This document shows positions 22,429-34,428 of a DNA stretch of 64,000 bases, piece after piece; within the stretch, counting starts at the first letter, position 1; each line of letters begins with the position of its first letter. The notes below the pieces were generated by a model that did no database searches, was not told where the DNA came from, and saw only the letters and a list, made by a program, of their open reading frames with translations. The DNA comes from Azolla caroliniana (taxonomy: Eukaryota; Polypodiophyta): the NCBI GenBank assembly GCA_043228905.1, contig JBHGNT010000008.1, positions 18,600,001-18,664,000 on the forward strand. Direction: 5' to 3'. The translations under genes were made by a program, and so were the position numbers.

Positions 22429-25400
22429 ATGTGGAAGTTGAAGATGCGGGATATGCCCGTGTGCAAAGACTTGTGGTTGTTGGTGCAGTACGGAAAGATA
22501 AACCTAGACAAGATCGATGCATCGACTTGGGAAGTCATGCATCTGGAGACGGTTGCATACATAAGGTGTTTTATAAACATGAGTCTATGCAACAAATTTG
22601 ATGAAGAAGATTGGCGTGATGTTTGAAAACAAGAACATCGTGAACAAAGTCTTAGTTTTCAGAAAAATCGTGAGACTCCGGTATCAAGACGACTCCAACA
22701 TGGCAGAGCATATTAATGTCGTCCAAGGACTGATGAACCAAACCACCTCACTAGAAATACCTCTTGTCGATGAGGTATTAGCACTGTTGTTGCTGGGATC
22801 CCTTTCGGACATCTGGGAGACGCTTGTTGTCACATTGGGCAACGCCGGACCGGACTGGAAGCATCTATCCCTAGAGCAGGTGAAGTCGAGCTTACTGAAC
22901 GAGGAAGCTCGCTGGAAGGACCGAGAGTCCATTGTCGACCCAAAGGCCTTAGTCATGGAAAGTGACACAAATCGAGGAAGAGGCCGAAATAGAAGTACCC
23001 AAAATCGAGATAAGTTGGGGACAAGATCGAAGTTGAGGGGAACGCCCACGTGCTTCTATTGTGGGAAGCCAGGGCACTTACAAAAGAACTGCCAACACTT
23101 TCGAAAGGAGAAAGGGGGAGCTAATGGTGTCGAGACAAAGAAAATCCCAAACAAAAAGAACACCTCTGCAATTGCCGCAAGTGAAGAGGAGTTGTTGTTC
23201 ATTAGTGAACAAAATGAGGTCAATCTTGCCGGCGAAGAATCGGCATGGGTGGTCAATTTGGGTGTGTTGTTTCACCTAACCCTCGACCGAAAGTGCTTCT
23301 CATCATACAAGGCCGGAGACCACAGTCTTGTAAAAATGGGAAATGAAGGAGCATGCTGAATCGTCGGCATAGGAGATGTGTGTCTGATGACATCGACTGG
23401 GTGCAGACTAGTTCTGAGAGATGTTCGACACGTTCCGGAAGTTTGATTGAATCTTATATCAGCTGGTTGGCGAGATGATGAAGGCTACACGGGTAGCATC
23501 CGGAACGACATCATGAAGTTCTGGAAGGGAATCTTGATCATGGCACGAGCCCGGAAAACCAACACGCTATATATAATACATGCTCGATTATACCGAAATG
23601 AAGTAAACGTGGTAACTGACATAGCCGGTGAGTTGTGGCACAAGAGGCTATGCCACATGAACCAAAAGGGAATGTAGATGCTAGCCGAAAAAGAACTCCT
23701 ACCAGAGGTAAAGAAAGTGCATATGGATAAGTGTGCCGATTGCCTGGCGGGTAACCAAAACAGAACCTCCTTCTGATCGAGGCCCCCGATGAGGAAGAAA
23801 ACGCACATACCAACGTATGTTGCATGGACATGAAGTTGCATGCTAATTCACAGTATTTCGTGACCTTCATAGACGACTGTAGCCGAAAGTTGTGGCCTTC
23901 CGTGCTGAAGAAGAAGGATCAGGTGCTATCCGTCTTCAAAGAGTTCCAAGCGAGGGCCGAGAGGGAAACCAACTGAAAACTGAAAGCACTTTGAGCAGAC
24001 AATGGTGGAGAGTATCGTGGACCATTCAAAGAATATTGCCGAACATAGGGAATCCGGCTCGAGTATACCGTGCCGAAGACGCCAGAGATTAACGGGTTGA
24101 CTGAGAGAATGAACCGGACCGTAATGGAGAGGGTCCGAAGTATGCTTGCACATGCAAAGTTACCAAAGACGTTCTGGGCTAAGGCACTAATGATGGCAAG
24201 TATGTGATAAACCGATCACCCTCAGTTTATTCCACAAAGGATGCGGAGCGGCAAAGACGTTTCATACCAACACATGAGGGTGTTAGGTTGTCTTGCCTAT
24301 GTGCATGTTGCAAAGGACAAAAGGGGGAATTTGGACTTGAAATCTCGGCTACGACAACGACGAATTCGGCTATCGGCTATGGGACTTAGCCTAGAAGAAG
24401 GTGATTAGGAGCTGAGACATTTTCTTCATGGAAGAGAAGACGATTTTCGATTGGGAGATTGAGAATAAGTGTCCAACTACTGAATCGAGCTGAGTCGATG
24501 CTCGGCCAAATCGAGTAGAAGTCGATTCGATCGAAATCGAATCTGAGCTATTCGGCAAATTAAATACTCGGCAAAATCGAGAACGGATTGGAGAACAAGG
24601 GGAACCGATCGAACCAGGAACCGAATTTGACTTGGTCGAAGAAGTTGAAGAAGAACCGACTATGCCGAATGAAGAGCGTGTACAACTAACCGATGAGGGG
24701 GAGCCAGAGAGCTTCGAAGAAGCTAAGAACGATACCCACAACCAAAAGTGGTTAAGTGCCATGCAAGAGGAGATGGATTCCTTGCATGAGAACCGCACAT
24801 ACAAATTGACCGAGTTGCCGAAAGGGAAGAAGGCACTACGGAATAAGTGGGTATAGAAGTTGAAACCGAGAGATGGCGGGAATCCACAAACTGTCATGAA
24901 AGGTTTTTAGCAGAAGAAGGGTGCCAATTTTGACGAAATATTTGCCACGGTTGTGAAGATGACGTCAATCCAAATAGTGTTGAGCATCGCGATTAGCATG
25001 GATCTCGAAGTAGAACAGCTAGACGTCAAGACTGCCTTCCTTCATGGAGCATTGGAGGAAGAGATATACATGCATCAACTAGAAGGACTCCAAGAAAAAG
25101 GTAAAGAAAACCTAGTATGCCGATTGAGAAAGAGCCTATATGGGCTGAAGCAGGCACCTCAACAATGGTACCAAAAGTTCGAATCTTTCATGGTGGATCA
25201 CGATTTTAGCAAGACACATGCTGATCATTGCATCTTTCTCAAGAAGTATGATGGAGGAGATTTTCTCATCCTCATGTTGTATGTTGATGACATGTTGATT
25301 GTCGAACAAGGCTCAAAGAAAATCGAAAGCTTGATGAAGGCCTTGAGTAGGTCATTCTCGATGAAGGATATGGGTCAAGCAAAACAAATCCTGGGAATGC

Positions 25401-26193
25401 ACATTGTTCGGGATCAAACAAAGAAATTATTAAGGTTGTCACATGAGAAGTACATGACAAAACTGCTCCAGAGATTTGGCATGGAAAGCATGAAACCGGT
25501 CGGCTCGACACTACCAACAAATTGTAAGCTGTCTAGAAACCAGATTCCAAAATCAAAAACCAAGAAGGCTGAGATGTCAAAAGTCCCTTATGCCTCGGCA
25601 ATCAGAAGCCTGATGTATGTGATGGTTTGTACTAGGCCAAACATCGGATACGTTGTCGGAATCGTCAGCTGATATATGAGCAATCCCGGAAGAGCGGTCA
25701 AGTGGATACTTCGATACTTAAGAGGCACCTCCAACGTGTGTCACCAATTCGGCTCAGGTAACCCCACATTGGAAGGTTATATGGATTTGGACATCTTGGT
25801 TGATGCGGATACCAGCTGATCCACGTCTAGATATGTAATGACTTACATGGGGGGCGTTGTTTCGTGGTAGTCGAGACTGCAAAAGGCCGTGGCGCTGTCA
25901 ACCACGGAAGCCGAGTATATGGACGCAGCAAAAGCCGGTAGGGAAGTAATTTGGATGAGGGAGTTCATTAGAGAGTTGGGAATTCGGCAAGAGGAATTCT
26001 GACTCCATTGCGATAACCAGAGTGCCATCCACCTTGCGAAGAATGTCACCTACCAGTCAAGAACCAAGCACATCCAAAGAAGATACCATTGGCTCAGAGA
26101 GCAAGTAGAAGAAAAGGAGTTGGCTCTAGTAAAGATCCACACAAACGACAACGGGTCAGACATGCCGATGAAGGTGTTATCGGCGGAGAGGTT
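22429..26193 (+). pseudogene. Element G: decayed Ty1/Copia gag-pol
   Basis: A colinear, degenerate relative of K. Gag with zinc knuckle CFYCGKPGHLQKNC near 23050; a protease region where the motif reads VVNLGVLFHLT instead of DSGASFHLT, so it is dead; pre-integrase (GELWHKRLCHMNQKGM), integrase core with several stops, then an open RT stretch 24953-25672 (DVKTAFLHG, YGLKQAPQQWY, LYVDDMLIV) and an RNase H tail. Many stops fall at former CGA or TGG codons (for example ALTGAADN near 23990, where K has AIRADN). It ends inside the last codons of RNase H, where the H LTR fragment begins. Confidence 0.85.
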
Positions 26194-26281
26194 GAGCTCA
26201 ACTGGTAAGGTTGCCCAATAAGACCAGAAGGTCATGGGTACAACCCCCACCATTCCATGTGGCATCCTGTCTATGACATCA
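26194..26281 (-). repeat. Element H 3' LTR fragment with tRNA-like segment
   Basis: This matches the outer 88 or so bases of the H 5' LTR (53234-53321): GAGCTCAACTGGTAAGG, CCCAATAAGACCAGAAGG, then B-box-like GGGTACAACCC, ending CTATGACA. The inner part of the LTR is missing and G lies directly to the left. Confidence 0.8.
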
Positions 26282-27018
26282 TCCTCCCTCTAAGGCCGCC
26301 TCCTAGGACGCGCGGCCGGTTTCTGTGGATAAAGTTCATGAAATGCTTGAACTATGTCTATGGCATGCTTGAGATGGTGTGTCGGCTCCCATTTTGCTTC
26401 AGAGATCGGGTACCGTTTCCAGAGGACAAGGTGTTGAAGCTGGCGATGGAAGAGACAAGAGTCGAGAATTTGGTCGACCTCATATTCTTCTTCGGTTGAG
26501 AGCTGGATTGGTGGAGGAGGAGAAGGGTGTCGACCGGGGATTTCAGATATATGGTGAGGTTCCAAAAGGGGGACATGGAATACATTATGAATACGGAAAT
26601 GGGATGGTAGCTCTAAGCGGATAGCCATGGAACCAATTTTCTCAATGATTTTGAAAAGGGCCTAACTTCTTGTAATCAAGCTTCGGACAAGGATGAGTGA
26701 TGGCAATATTGCGACGGAGAAGCCAAACAAAGTCACCTACCTCGAACCAAGGAGCATCTAAGCGAAGACGATCAGCTTGCTCCTTGTAGTGTTCGCCAGC
26801 GAGGGTGAGCTCCAAGGAAAGATCGCAATGTACATCCTCCAAGAGACATGCTCGGTCCTCGCAGAAGGATTGACAGAGTCTGAGGGAAGCGAAATGTTGA
26901 AGCGGGGGTGGAGACCGTAGTTTGCAAAAAATGGAGTAACTCCCATAGATGTATGTAGAGTTGTTGTAGGCGAACTCGGCAAGTGGGAGAACGTCAACCC
27001 AATTGTCTTCTTGGTAGC
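26282..27018 (-). pseudogene. Element H chromodomain and integrase C-terminus
   Basis: Minus strand: integrase tail (WVDVLPLAEFAYNN near 26970-27010, then FEVGDFVWLLRRNIA near 26710), the linker IHNVFHVPLLEPH near 26560, and a chromodomain (EYEVDQILDSCL, YPISEAKWEPTHHLKHA, about 26350-26480). A chromodomain at the integrase end marks the chromovirus clade and is thought to steer insertion to modified chromatin. A small PPT (AGAGGGAGGATGA) abuts the LTR. Frame changes near 26640 and 26900 break it. It continues at 51495 after the J insertion. Confidence 0.85.
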
Positions 27019-27311
27019 TGTTGAGAATCGAACTCAACTTCCCATAGATAGGTTTCACACTAGCTCATGGACATACCATGCTAGTTTTGTAAATAGTAGA
27101 AAGGGCACTTGCCCTAGCTTAGTTGGTATTTAAACCAACCCCTTGTAACTTAGTTGTTGTTGGATGTCTTATGCTTTGATGTAATTTTGGTCAATATACA
27201 GTTTTTCTATCTCTGTCTTAGAGCTCTCTCTCTCTCACTCTGTCTTGAGACAAACACACACACTCATCTTCCGCTGCATTACAACCACTCTTGCCTCCTC
27301 ATTTCTTTACA
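27019..27311 (+). repeat. Element J 5' LTR
   Basis: 293 bp, TGTTGAGAATCG to TTCTTTACA, nearly the same as 51199-51494. It holds a tRNA-like A-box stretch (CCCTAGCTTAGTTGGTATTT, 27111-27130) and a CT run. PBS TGGTATCAGAGC follows directly at 27312-27323, the usual plant initiator-Met complement. Confidence 0.9.
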
Positions 27312-27413
27312 TGGTATCAGAGCGAGTGGTTGCCTGATCAAGCATTTTCGACTGTGTTGTGCTGCACGTCGACGATCAACAGAACTAGCCCATCGACAGA
27401 GAAGAAATCACCG

Positions 27414-29713
27414 ATGAATACTCAAATGGGAAGCGCCCTTCCTACCGAGAAGCTTGACAAAACAAACTTTGCATCTTGAGAATACAAGATGCATCAATAT
27501 CTTGTCGGACAAGGCTAGTGGAGCTACATCGAAGGAGCTCACGAATCACACCCCAACCCAACACACGCCAACTATCATGTTTGGGAGCAGGCCGCAAGCC
27601 GTGTGTTGTATTGCCTTGCATCATGCGTTCATGATCATATGCTTGGCTACATTCGAGAGGCAAAAACGCCGAAGCAGTCGTGGGAAAACCTCAAGAAGAT
27701 TTTCGCAGCCAATACGGCAGCACGAAAGCTCCAACTTCGACAGGAGCTGAACAATCTTCAACAAAGGGACATGTCAATCGGCAACTACACCTTAAAGATT
27801 AAGGAGTTGTGTGATGCCCTTGGATCGATCAATGTGAGCATTGACGACGAAGAAATGGTGTAGATAAGCCTCGGTGGCTTAGCACCGCGATTTGGCACAA
27901 TAAAGATCAGTCGTTCTCGCGAGAGAGAATCCTCCCTCCTTTTTTGATCTCCAATCGTTATTGTTGGTCGAAGAGAACCATGTGCGTCAAAGGAACAACG
28001 CACACGAAGGATAAATGCTATATTCGAACTTCGATGGAAGCAGAGGACGCGGTCGCGGTAGGAGAGGCCAATACGGCCAAGGTCGACACAATCAACATCG
28101 TAACTCCCACCAATGGCAAGTGGACAGAAACGGCCCCAAAGAGTTCGGTGGAAGGGGGAGTCATCATGTCGAACCAAGCAACCGTAGGAACCCAGTTGAG
28201 TGCGGGTACTGCGGAAAACCCGGCCACTACGAAGAGGAGTGTCAGAAGAAGAAGCGTGAGCAAGGCCGACAACTAACAAATTATGCCACAAACTCCGACT
28301 ACGGCAACCGCGGTGGAATGTTCATAATGAAGCACGAAGCGCGCTCCATGTCCGCACTTACGTCAACTACCGCTTCCACTCCGAACTACGTATGGTTTGT
28401 CAATTCGAGAGCATCAAATCACATGACGTCCCATGAAGATTGGTTTCGGGAACTTCGGAAGCCCGAACGTCCCAGATTTGTCGAAACAGGAGATGACACG
28501 ACTCACCCCATACAGCATATCGGGAACGTCCCATTCGAAAACGACGACAAATAGACCTACCTCAAGAATGTGCTGCATGTCCCCACCATCACGAAAAACC
28601 TGGTCTCAGTCTGCCAGATTGTCGATCAAGGAATGCAAGTACGCTTCAATAATGACGTATGCTTCATCGAAAAAGGCGATCAAGTCATAGCTCACGGCCG
28701 ACGAGAAGGCCGTATGTTCATCCTCGAATCGAGCGAGGTAAAGTCAGCCATGTACGCAAAGGGCCAGAAAGTCGAATCCGACTTAAAACTGTGGCACAAG
28801 ATAATCGGCCACATTAATCTCCAGAAGCTACAAAACATGCAATCGAAAGGAGTCATAATCGGACTCCCGAACTTTACGGCAAAGGAGATTACAGGCGTAT
28901 GCGAAGCATGTCAGTTCGGAAAGCAACACCATCACCCATTCCCTAACGAGCGGAATGTGAGCAAAGGGATCTTGGATGTCGTACAATCGGATGTGTGGGG
29001 ACCAGCCTAGATAGCAACATTCGGCTGATGCCGATACTATGTCACGTTCATCGACGACTTCTCTAGGAACACTTGGATCTATCTGATGAAGCAAAAGAGT
29101 GAAGTGTTCAAGCACTTCCAGACATTCAAGGCCGAAATCGAAAAAACTACAGGTCGGCATATACGTTGTCTTCGATCAAATGGAGGCAAAGAATATTTTT
29201 CGGATGAATTTTCGGCATATCTCCGAAAAGAAGGAATCCGACGAGAGGTCTTGTGTCGACACACGCCTCAGCAAAACGGTGTAGCAAAGCATAAAAATCG
29301 CCATGTAGTAGAAGTCGCACGAGCCATGATGAACAAGAAGAACCTGCCGAAATCATATTGGGCAGAAGCGGCAAATACGGCCATATATCTCATGAACAGA
29401 TGCACAACCTCGGGAGTACACGATATAACTCCACATGAGAAATTCTTCGGAAAGAAGCCGGACTTGTCACATGTCCGCATTTTCGGTTCTATCGCCTACG
29501 TACATATTCCCGACGATCGCAACAAATGCTTGACCCAAAGTCGGAGAAATGTATCCTCGTAGGATACTCACTCGAACAGAAGGGGTACAAATGCTACAAC
29601 CCATCTACCCGTAAGGTTCGAACAAGTCGAGACGTAGTCTTTGACGAATACGCATCCTGGTACACACCAATGAATACTTCGACTCCAACCCCGATCGACG
29701 CATATGACACTGA
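27414..29713 (+). pseudogene. Element J gag, protease, integrase (5' portion of polyprotein)
   Basis: The start is the ATG at 27414. Gag has the UBN2-like core (HDHMLGYIREAKTPKQSWENL, then LRQELNNLQQRDMSIGNYTL) and a CCHC knuckle CGYCGKPGHYEEEC near 28203. Protease reads WFVNSRASNHMTS, with Asn and Arg in place of the usual D-S-G. Pre-integrase LWHKIIGHINLQKLQNM and core (FIDDFSRNTW, RSNGGKEYFSDEF, HTPQQNGVAKHKNR) follow. Stops fall at 27477, 27861, 28552, 29008 and nearby, with a frame change between 27863 and 28015. The K insertion at 29713 separates this from the rest. Confidence 0.85.
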
Positions 29714-30315
29714 TGTTGGGATTTCGGTCCCTTTCGGATGGGATGGTAGGATATCGGAGATGAATGCCGACAAGCCCGGTTTCGGTTTCGGATCCGGATG
29801 ACGAAGACCCCGGTTTCGGTACCGGATGACGAATGTACCCGGAGAGCAATCCGGATGCAGGGACATATCCGTGAATATGTTCGCTATGGGCCCCTGAGGC
29901 CACAGTTGTAAATAGTCCCAAAGTCATATGTGTATAAATATGACTTAGGGCAAACAGTTTTAGTGTTGCTTCTTATTTTTCTGTTTTTCCACTTTAGAGG
30001 AGTGAAGAGGGAGCAGCCGTGAGAGAGAGATAGAGCGCGAGAGAGGAAGAGGACGACGCCTCTGTGTATTTCCGCCGCCTGTGGCGAGGACAGCGAGCTC
30101 AAGGTCGTCGCCTTGGAGCTCGTCATTGTATACTTCTCTTGTATAGTGTTGTTTGGAGTCTTGTACTCCCGTGGTTTTTTTCCCGTATAGGGTTTTCCAC
30201 GTTAATCCCTGTGTATCGTGTCTTTCTCTGTATTTCCTATTTTCTGCTGCATTGATCCGCGATTACTCGGTTGTGGCCGAGGGAAGAAGGTGAATCCAAT
30301 CGTTGATTCTCAACA
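29714..30315 (+). repeat. Element K 5' LTR
   Basis: TGTTGGGATTTCGG to ATTCTCAACA. TATA box TATAAAT at 29934-29940. The stretch around 29790-29840 carries short CCGGATGACGA repeats related to the 40-bp units of M. The 3' half resembles the LTRs of G and M, which makes these one Copia family group. Confidence 0.93.
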
Positions 30316-30318
30316 AAC

Positions 30319-30330
30319 TGGTATCAGAGC
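30319..30330 (+). other. Primer-binding site of K
   Basis: TGGTATCAGAGC, three bases after the 5' LTR, the classic complement of the plant initiator-Met tRNA 3' end. Confidence 0.9.
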
Positions 30331-30344
30331 GACTGTTGCAGAAA

Positions 30345-33300
30345 ATGGAAGGCGGCGGCAGCGGGCAGCCGATGATGATGGTGCTGAATGCGCAGAATTA
30401 CGCCGACTGGAAGATCAAGATGGAGGATCTTCTGATTGTTCGGGACCTGTACGAACCGATTGACAGGTCGGAAATACCGAAAGGGGTACTTGAGTCGGAG
30501 TGGAAGCTCCTAAACCGGAAAGCCGTAGCGACGATCCGACAATATGTCGATGTAAGCGTCCTACAACATGTGGCGAACGACACCAACGCATATGAGATGT
30601 GGAAGAAGCTGTCGGGCCTCTATGAGAGGAAGAATGCGTTGAACCGGACCTCCCTGATGAGGAAGATAGTGAATCTCAAGTACCGGGACGGCGAGAGTAT
30701 GGTTGAACACGTAAGCACGTTCATGGGATTCGTGAATCAGCTTGCGGCGATCAAGTTCCCGTTGGAGGATGCAATGCAAGCCATCATCCTGATGTGTACA
30801 TTGCCGGAAAGCTGGGAGAACTTGGTGGTGACTCTCAGCACCTCCTGCACCGAAGATAACTTGTCCTTACAAACGGTAAAGACAAGTATTCTGAATGAAG
30901 AAGCGCGTCGGAGAGATAAGGAACCGGCCTCCGACCCGAAGATGCTGTTTACCGAATCGGATCGGGGAAGACAATGGAACCGGAGTCCGCAAAGACGGGA
31001 GAAGTCGGGGACCTGGTCGCAGTCAAGAGGAAGGCCCACATGCTTCCACTGTGGGAAGCCGGGGCACTTCCGAAAGAATTGTCGGCATTACCGAAAAGAC
31101 AATGGAACCGACAACACCGATTCGAAGAAGTCACCGGAGAGAAACGGTGCATACCGGGGAGCCACGGACCGGAATGGTTCGGATCGGCGAGGACAGGACC
31201 GGAAAGGAACGACGGCACTCGCGGCAAGTGAGGAAGAAATCATGCTCATCACCGAAGAAGGTGAACTAAACATTGCCGGCGATGAGACGACCTGGGTGGT
31301 CGATTCCGGAGCATCGTTCCACCTGACCCCGGAGAGAAGATACTTCTCATCCTACACAGCCGGTGAGCATGGCTGTGTTCGGATGGGAAATGAAGGTACG
31401 TGCCGGATTTCCGGCATAGGAGACGTGTGGTTGACAACCCCGACCGGATGCAAAATGCTGCTGAAGGATGTCCGACACGTTCCGGAGGTTCGATTGAACC
31501 TGATTTCGGCCGGGAGGCTAGACGATGAAGGCTACACAGGTAGCATCCGGAACGGCGTAATGAAGTTCAGCAAGGGGAGCCTGATAGTGGCTCGGGCCCG
31601 GAAAGTCAACACACTGTACCTGATGAATGCCCGGTTATGTCCGGAAGAACTGAATGTGGCAGCCGACACTGCCGGTGAGCTGTGGCACAAGAGACTGTGC
31701 CACATGAGTGAGAAGGGGATGAAGAGGCTTGCAGAAGACAACCTCATCCCAGTGAAGCATGTGCACCTGGAGAAGTGCACCGATTGCCTGGCCGGTAAGC
31801 AGAACCGAACCTCCTTCCACTCAAGGCCACCGACGAGACGTAGCGCACCATTGGAGTTGGTGCACACTGACGTGTGTCAGGTAGAAATGAAGTCACATGG
31901 CGGAGCCCAGTACTTCGTAACATTCATTGATGATCACAGCCGGAAGCTGTGGACGGCACCGCTGAAGACGAAGGACCAAGTGTTGTGCGTCTTCAAAGAA
32001 CTCCACGCGAGAGTGGAAAGGGAATCCGGCAAGAAGCTGAAAGCGATACGAGCGGATAACGGAGGTGAATACCGGGGGCAGTTCCAGGAGTACTGTCGCT
32101 CGAAGGGAATCCGACTCGAGTTTACTGTGCCGAAGACGCCGGAACTGAACGGGCTGGCCGAGAGGATGAACCGGACCATAACGGAGAGGGTCCGGAGTAT
32201 GCTGGCGCATGCGAAATTACCCAAGGGGTTTTGGGCTGAGGCAATGTCGACGGCGACATACGTGATAAACAGATCACCCTCAGTGCCTTTGGATGGAGAC
32301 ACGCCGCAGAAAGTGTGGACCGGTAAGGAAGTGTCCTACCGGCATCTGAAGGTGTTCGGGTGTCTCGCATACGTGCATGTGGCAAAGGACCGGAGAGGAA
32401 AGCTAGATCCAAAGACCCGGCCATGCATATTCCTCGGTTACGGCGATGACGAGTTCGGCTACCGAGTATGGGACCCGGTCGACAAGAAGATATTCAGGAG
32501 TCGAGACATCATCTTCATGGAGGACAAGACACTCGCCGACTGGGAGTCGGAGAAGAAGGTAAAGAGCTCCAAGTCGACCGGTGAGGATCAACTCTACGAG
32601 GAGCAGTCCCGACCGGCAAGGGACCGGTTAGCACTCGAGGATCCGGCCGAAGACGGTGAAGAAACAGAACCGGCCGAAGAAGATGAAAACGATACCGGAA
32701 CCGGCCCCGATCCCGAAATGGATTCGGATGAAGAAGAATCGGAAGAACCGGTTACCGAAGCTCCGGAACGGAGATATCCTCTAAGAGAGAGAAGGGCCCC
32801 CCGGAGATTTCCGGAACCAGAGCACGTGCTACTAACCGACGAGGGGGAGCCGGAGAGCTTTGAAGAAGCAAAACAAGACACCCAGAGCCGCAGGTGGTTG
32901 AGTGCCATGCAGGACGAAATGGATTCCCTGCATGAGAACCACACATATGAACTTGTGGAGTTGCCGAAAGGAAAGCGGGCACTCCGAAACAAGTGGGTGT
33001 TCAAGCTGAAACCGGGAGATGCCGGAAACCCCCCGAGATACAAAGCCAGGATCGTGGTGAAGGGGTTTCAGCAGAAGAAGGGCGTCGACTTCGACGAGAT
33101 ATTTGCCCCGGTAGTGAAGATGACCTCCATCCGGACGGTGCTGAGCATAGCGGCAAGCATGGACCTCGAGGTAGAACAGATGGACGTGAAGACGGCATTC
33201 CTTCACGGTGACCTCGATGAAGAGATCTACATGCAGCAACCGGAAGGATTCGAGAAGAAAGGGAAGGAGCACCTGGTATGCCGGTTGAAGAAGAGCCTTT

Positions 33301-34418
33301 ACGGACTGAAGCAGGCTCCCCGGCAATGGTACCGGAAGTTCGACTCCTTCATGACCGACGAAGGGTACCTCAAAACGCAGTCCGACCACTGCGTGTTTGT
33401 GAAGAAGTTCGAAGGAGGAGACTTTCTAATACTCCTCCTGTACGTGGACGACATGTTGATCGTCGGACGGGACCAGGTCAAGATCCGGATGCTGAAGAAG
33501 GCTCTTCACCGAACCTTCTCAATGAAGGACCTGGGTCCGGCGAGACAAATACTAGGGATGCACATCATCCGGGACCGGAAGAAGAAGCAGTTGTGGCTGT
33601 CACAGGAGAAGTACGTGACGAAGGTGCTTCACCGGTTCAACATGTCGGAAGCAAGACCGGTCGGATCGACCCTCCCGACAAACTGCAAGCTGTCCAGCAA
33701 GCAAAGTCCCAAGACAAAGGCTGAAAAGGAGGATATGATGAAAGTGCCGTATGCCTCAGCCGTCGGGAGCTTGATGTACGCCATGGTGTGTACGAGACCG
33801 GACATCGGATATGCAGTCGGAGTGGTGAGCCGGTACATGAGCAATCCCGGCAAAGAGCATTGGAACGCGGCCAAGTGGATACTCCGATACCTGAAGGGCA
33901 CGGCAAACGTGTGCCTCCGATTCGGCTCCGGAAAGCCCGAACTCGACGGCTTTACCGATTCGGATATGTCGGCTGATGCAGATACCAGCCGGTCCACATC
34001 AGGGTATGTGATGACGTATGCAGGGGGAGCTGTTTCATGGCAGTCGAGGCTGCAGAAGACGGTTGCGCTGTCAACCACGGAGGCGGAGTACATGGCGGCT
34101 GTTGAAGCCGGCAAGGAAATAATATGGATGAAGGACTTCATTAGAGAGCTCGGTATCCGGCAGGAGGAGTACCGACTCTACTGCGACAGTCAGAGTGCAA
34201 TCCACCTTGCAAAGAACGCGGCCTATCACTCCCGGACGAAGCACATCCAGCGAAGATATCACTGGATCCGGGAAAGGATAGAAGACAAGGAGTTCGTGCT
34301 GACGAAGATCCACACGGACGAGAACGGGTCGGATATGCTGACCAAGGTGCTCACACCCGACAAGCTGGAAGCATGCCGGAAGAGGATCGGATTGGAGAGA
34401 CATCCCATGCCGAAGTGA
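30345..34418 (+). CDS. Element K Copia gag-pol polyprotein
   Basis: An uninterrupted 1357-residue polyprotein from the first ATG after the PBS; a frame with no ATG extends 14 codons further up. Domains in order: gag (1-225), zinc knuckle CFHCGKPGHFRKNC (about 230), protease WVVDSGASFHLT (about 315), GAG-pre-integrase LWHKRLCHMSEKGM with KCTDCLAGKQ (about 450-490), integrase core with D-D-E (LVHTDVCQ, RADNGGEYRG, PELNGLAERMNRT), acidic linker, RT (DVKTAFLHGDLDEE, YGLKQAPRQWY, YVDDMLIVG near 1032) and RNase H (TDSDMSADAD, STTEAEYMAA near 1244, SRTKHIQRRYHWI). Every catalytic residue I looked for is present. It is cleaved into particle, protease, integrase and RT/RNase H, acting in cytoplasmic particles and then the nucleus. 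Codon use is rich in CGG and CCG, unlike J. Confidence 0.96.
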   Translation: MEGGGSGQPMMMVLNAQNYADWKIKMEDLLIVRDLYEPIDRSEIPKGVLESEWKLLNRKAVATIRQYVDVSVLQHVANDTNAYEMWKKLSGLYERKNALNRTSLMRKIVNLKYRDGESMVEHVSTFMGFVNQLAAIKFPLEDAMQAIILMCTLPESWENLVVTLSTSCTEDNLSLQTVKTSILNEEARRRDKEPASDPKMLFTESDRGRQWNRSPQRREKSGTWSQSRGRPTCFHCGKPGHFRKNCRHYRKDNGTDNTDSKKSPERNGAYRGATDRNGSDRRGQDRKGTTALAASEEEIMLITEEGELNIAGDETTWVVDSGASFHLTPERRYFSSYTAGEHGCVRMGNEGTCRISGIGDVWLTTPTGCKMLLKDVRHVPEVRLNLISAGRLDDEGYTGSIRNGVMKFSKGSLIVARARKVNTLYLMNARLCPEELNVAADTAGELWHKRLCHMSEKGMKRLAEDNLIPVKHVHLEKCTDCLAGKQNRTSFHSRPPTRRSAPLELVHTDVCQVEMKSHGGAQYFVTFIDDHSRKLWTAPLKTKDQVLCVFKELHARVERESGKKLKAIRADNGGEYRGQFQEYCRSKGIRLEFTVPKTPELNGLAERMNRTITERVRSMLAHAKLPKGFWAEAMSTATYVINRSPSVPLDGDTPQKVWTGKEVSYRHLKVFGCLAYVHVAKDRRGKLDPKTRPCIFLGYGDDEFGYRVWDPVDKKIFRSRDIIFMEDKTLADWESEKKVKSSKSTGEDQLYEEQSRPARDRLALEDPAEDGEETEPAEEDENDTGTGPDPEMDSDEEESEEPVTEAPERRYPLRERRAPRRFPEPEHVLLTDEGEPESFEEAKQDTQSRRWLSAMQDEMDSLHENHTYELVELPKGKRALRNKWVFKLKPGDAGNPPRYKARIVVKGFQQKKGVDFDEIFAPVVKMTSIRTVLSIAASMDLEVEQMDVKTAFLHGDLDEEIYMQQPEGFEKKGKEHLVCRLKKSLYGLKQAPRQWYRKFDSFMTDEGYLKTQSDHCVFVKKFEGGDFLILLLYVDDMLIVGRDQVKIRMLKKALHRTFSMKDLGPARQILGMHIIRDRKKKQLWLSQEKYVTKVLHRFNMSEARPVGSTLPTNCKLSSKQSPKTKAEKEDMMKVPYASAVGSLMYAMVCTRPDIGYAVGVVSRYMSNPGKEHWNAAKWILRYLKGTANVCLRFGSGKPELDGFTDSDMSADADTSRSTSGYVMTYAGGAVSWQSRLQKTVALSTTEAEYMAAVEAGKEIIWMKDFIRELGIRQEEYRLYCDSQSAIHLAKNAAYHSRTKHIQRRYHWIRERIEDKEFVLTKIHTDENGSDMLTKVLTPDKLEACRKRIGLERHPMPK

Positions 34419-34428
34419 AGGGGGAGTT
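34418..34428 (+). promoter_or_regulatory. Polypurine tract of K
   Basis: AAGGGGGAGTT abuts the 3' LTR at 34429. It overlaps the polyprotein stop region by one base. Confidence 0.85.
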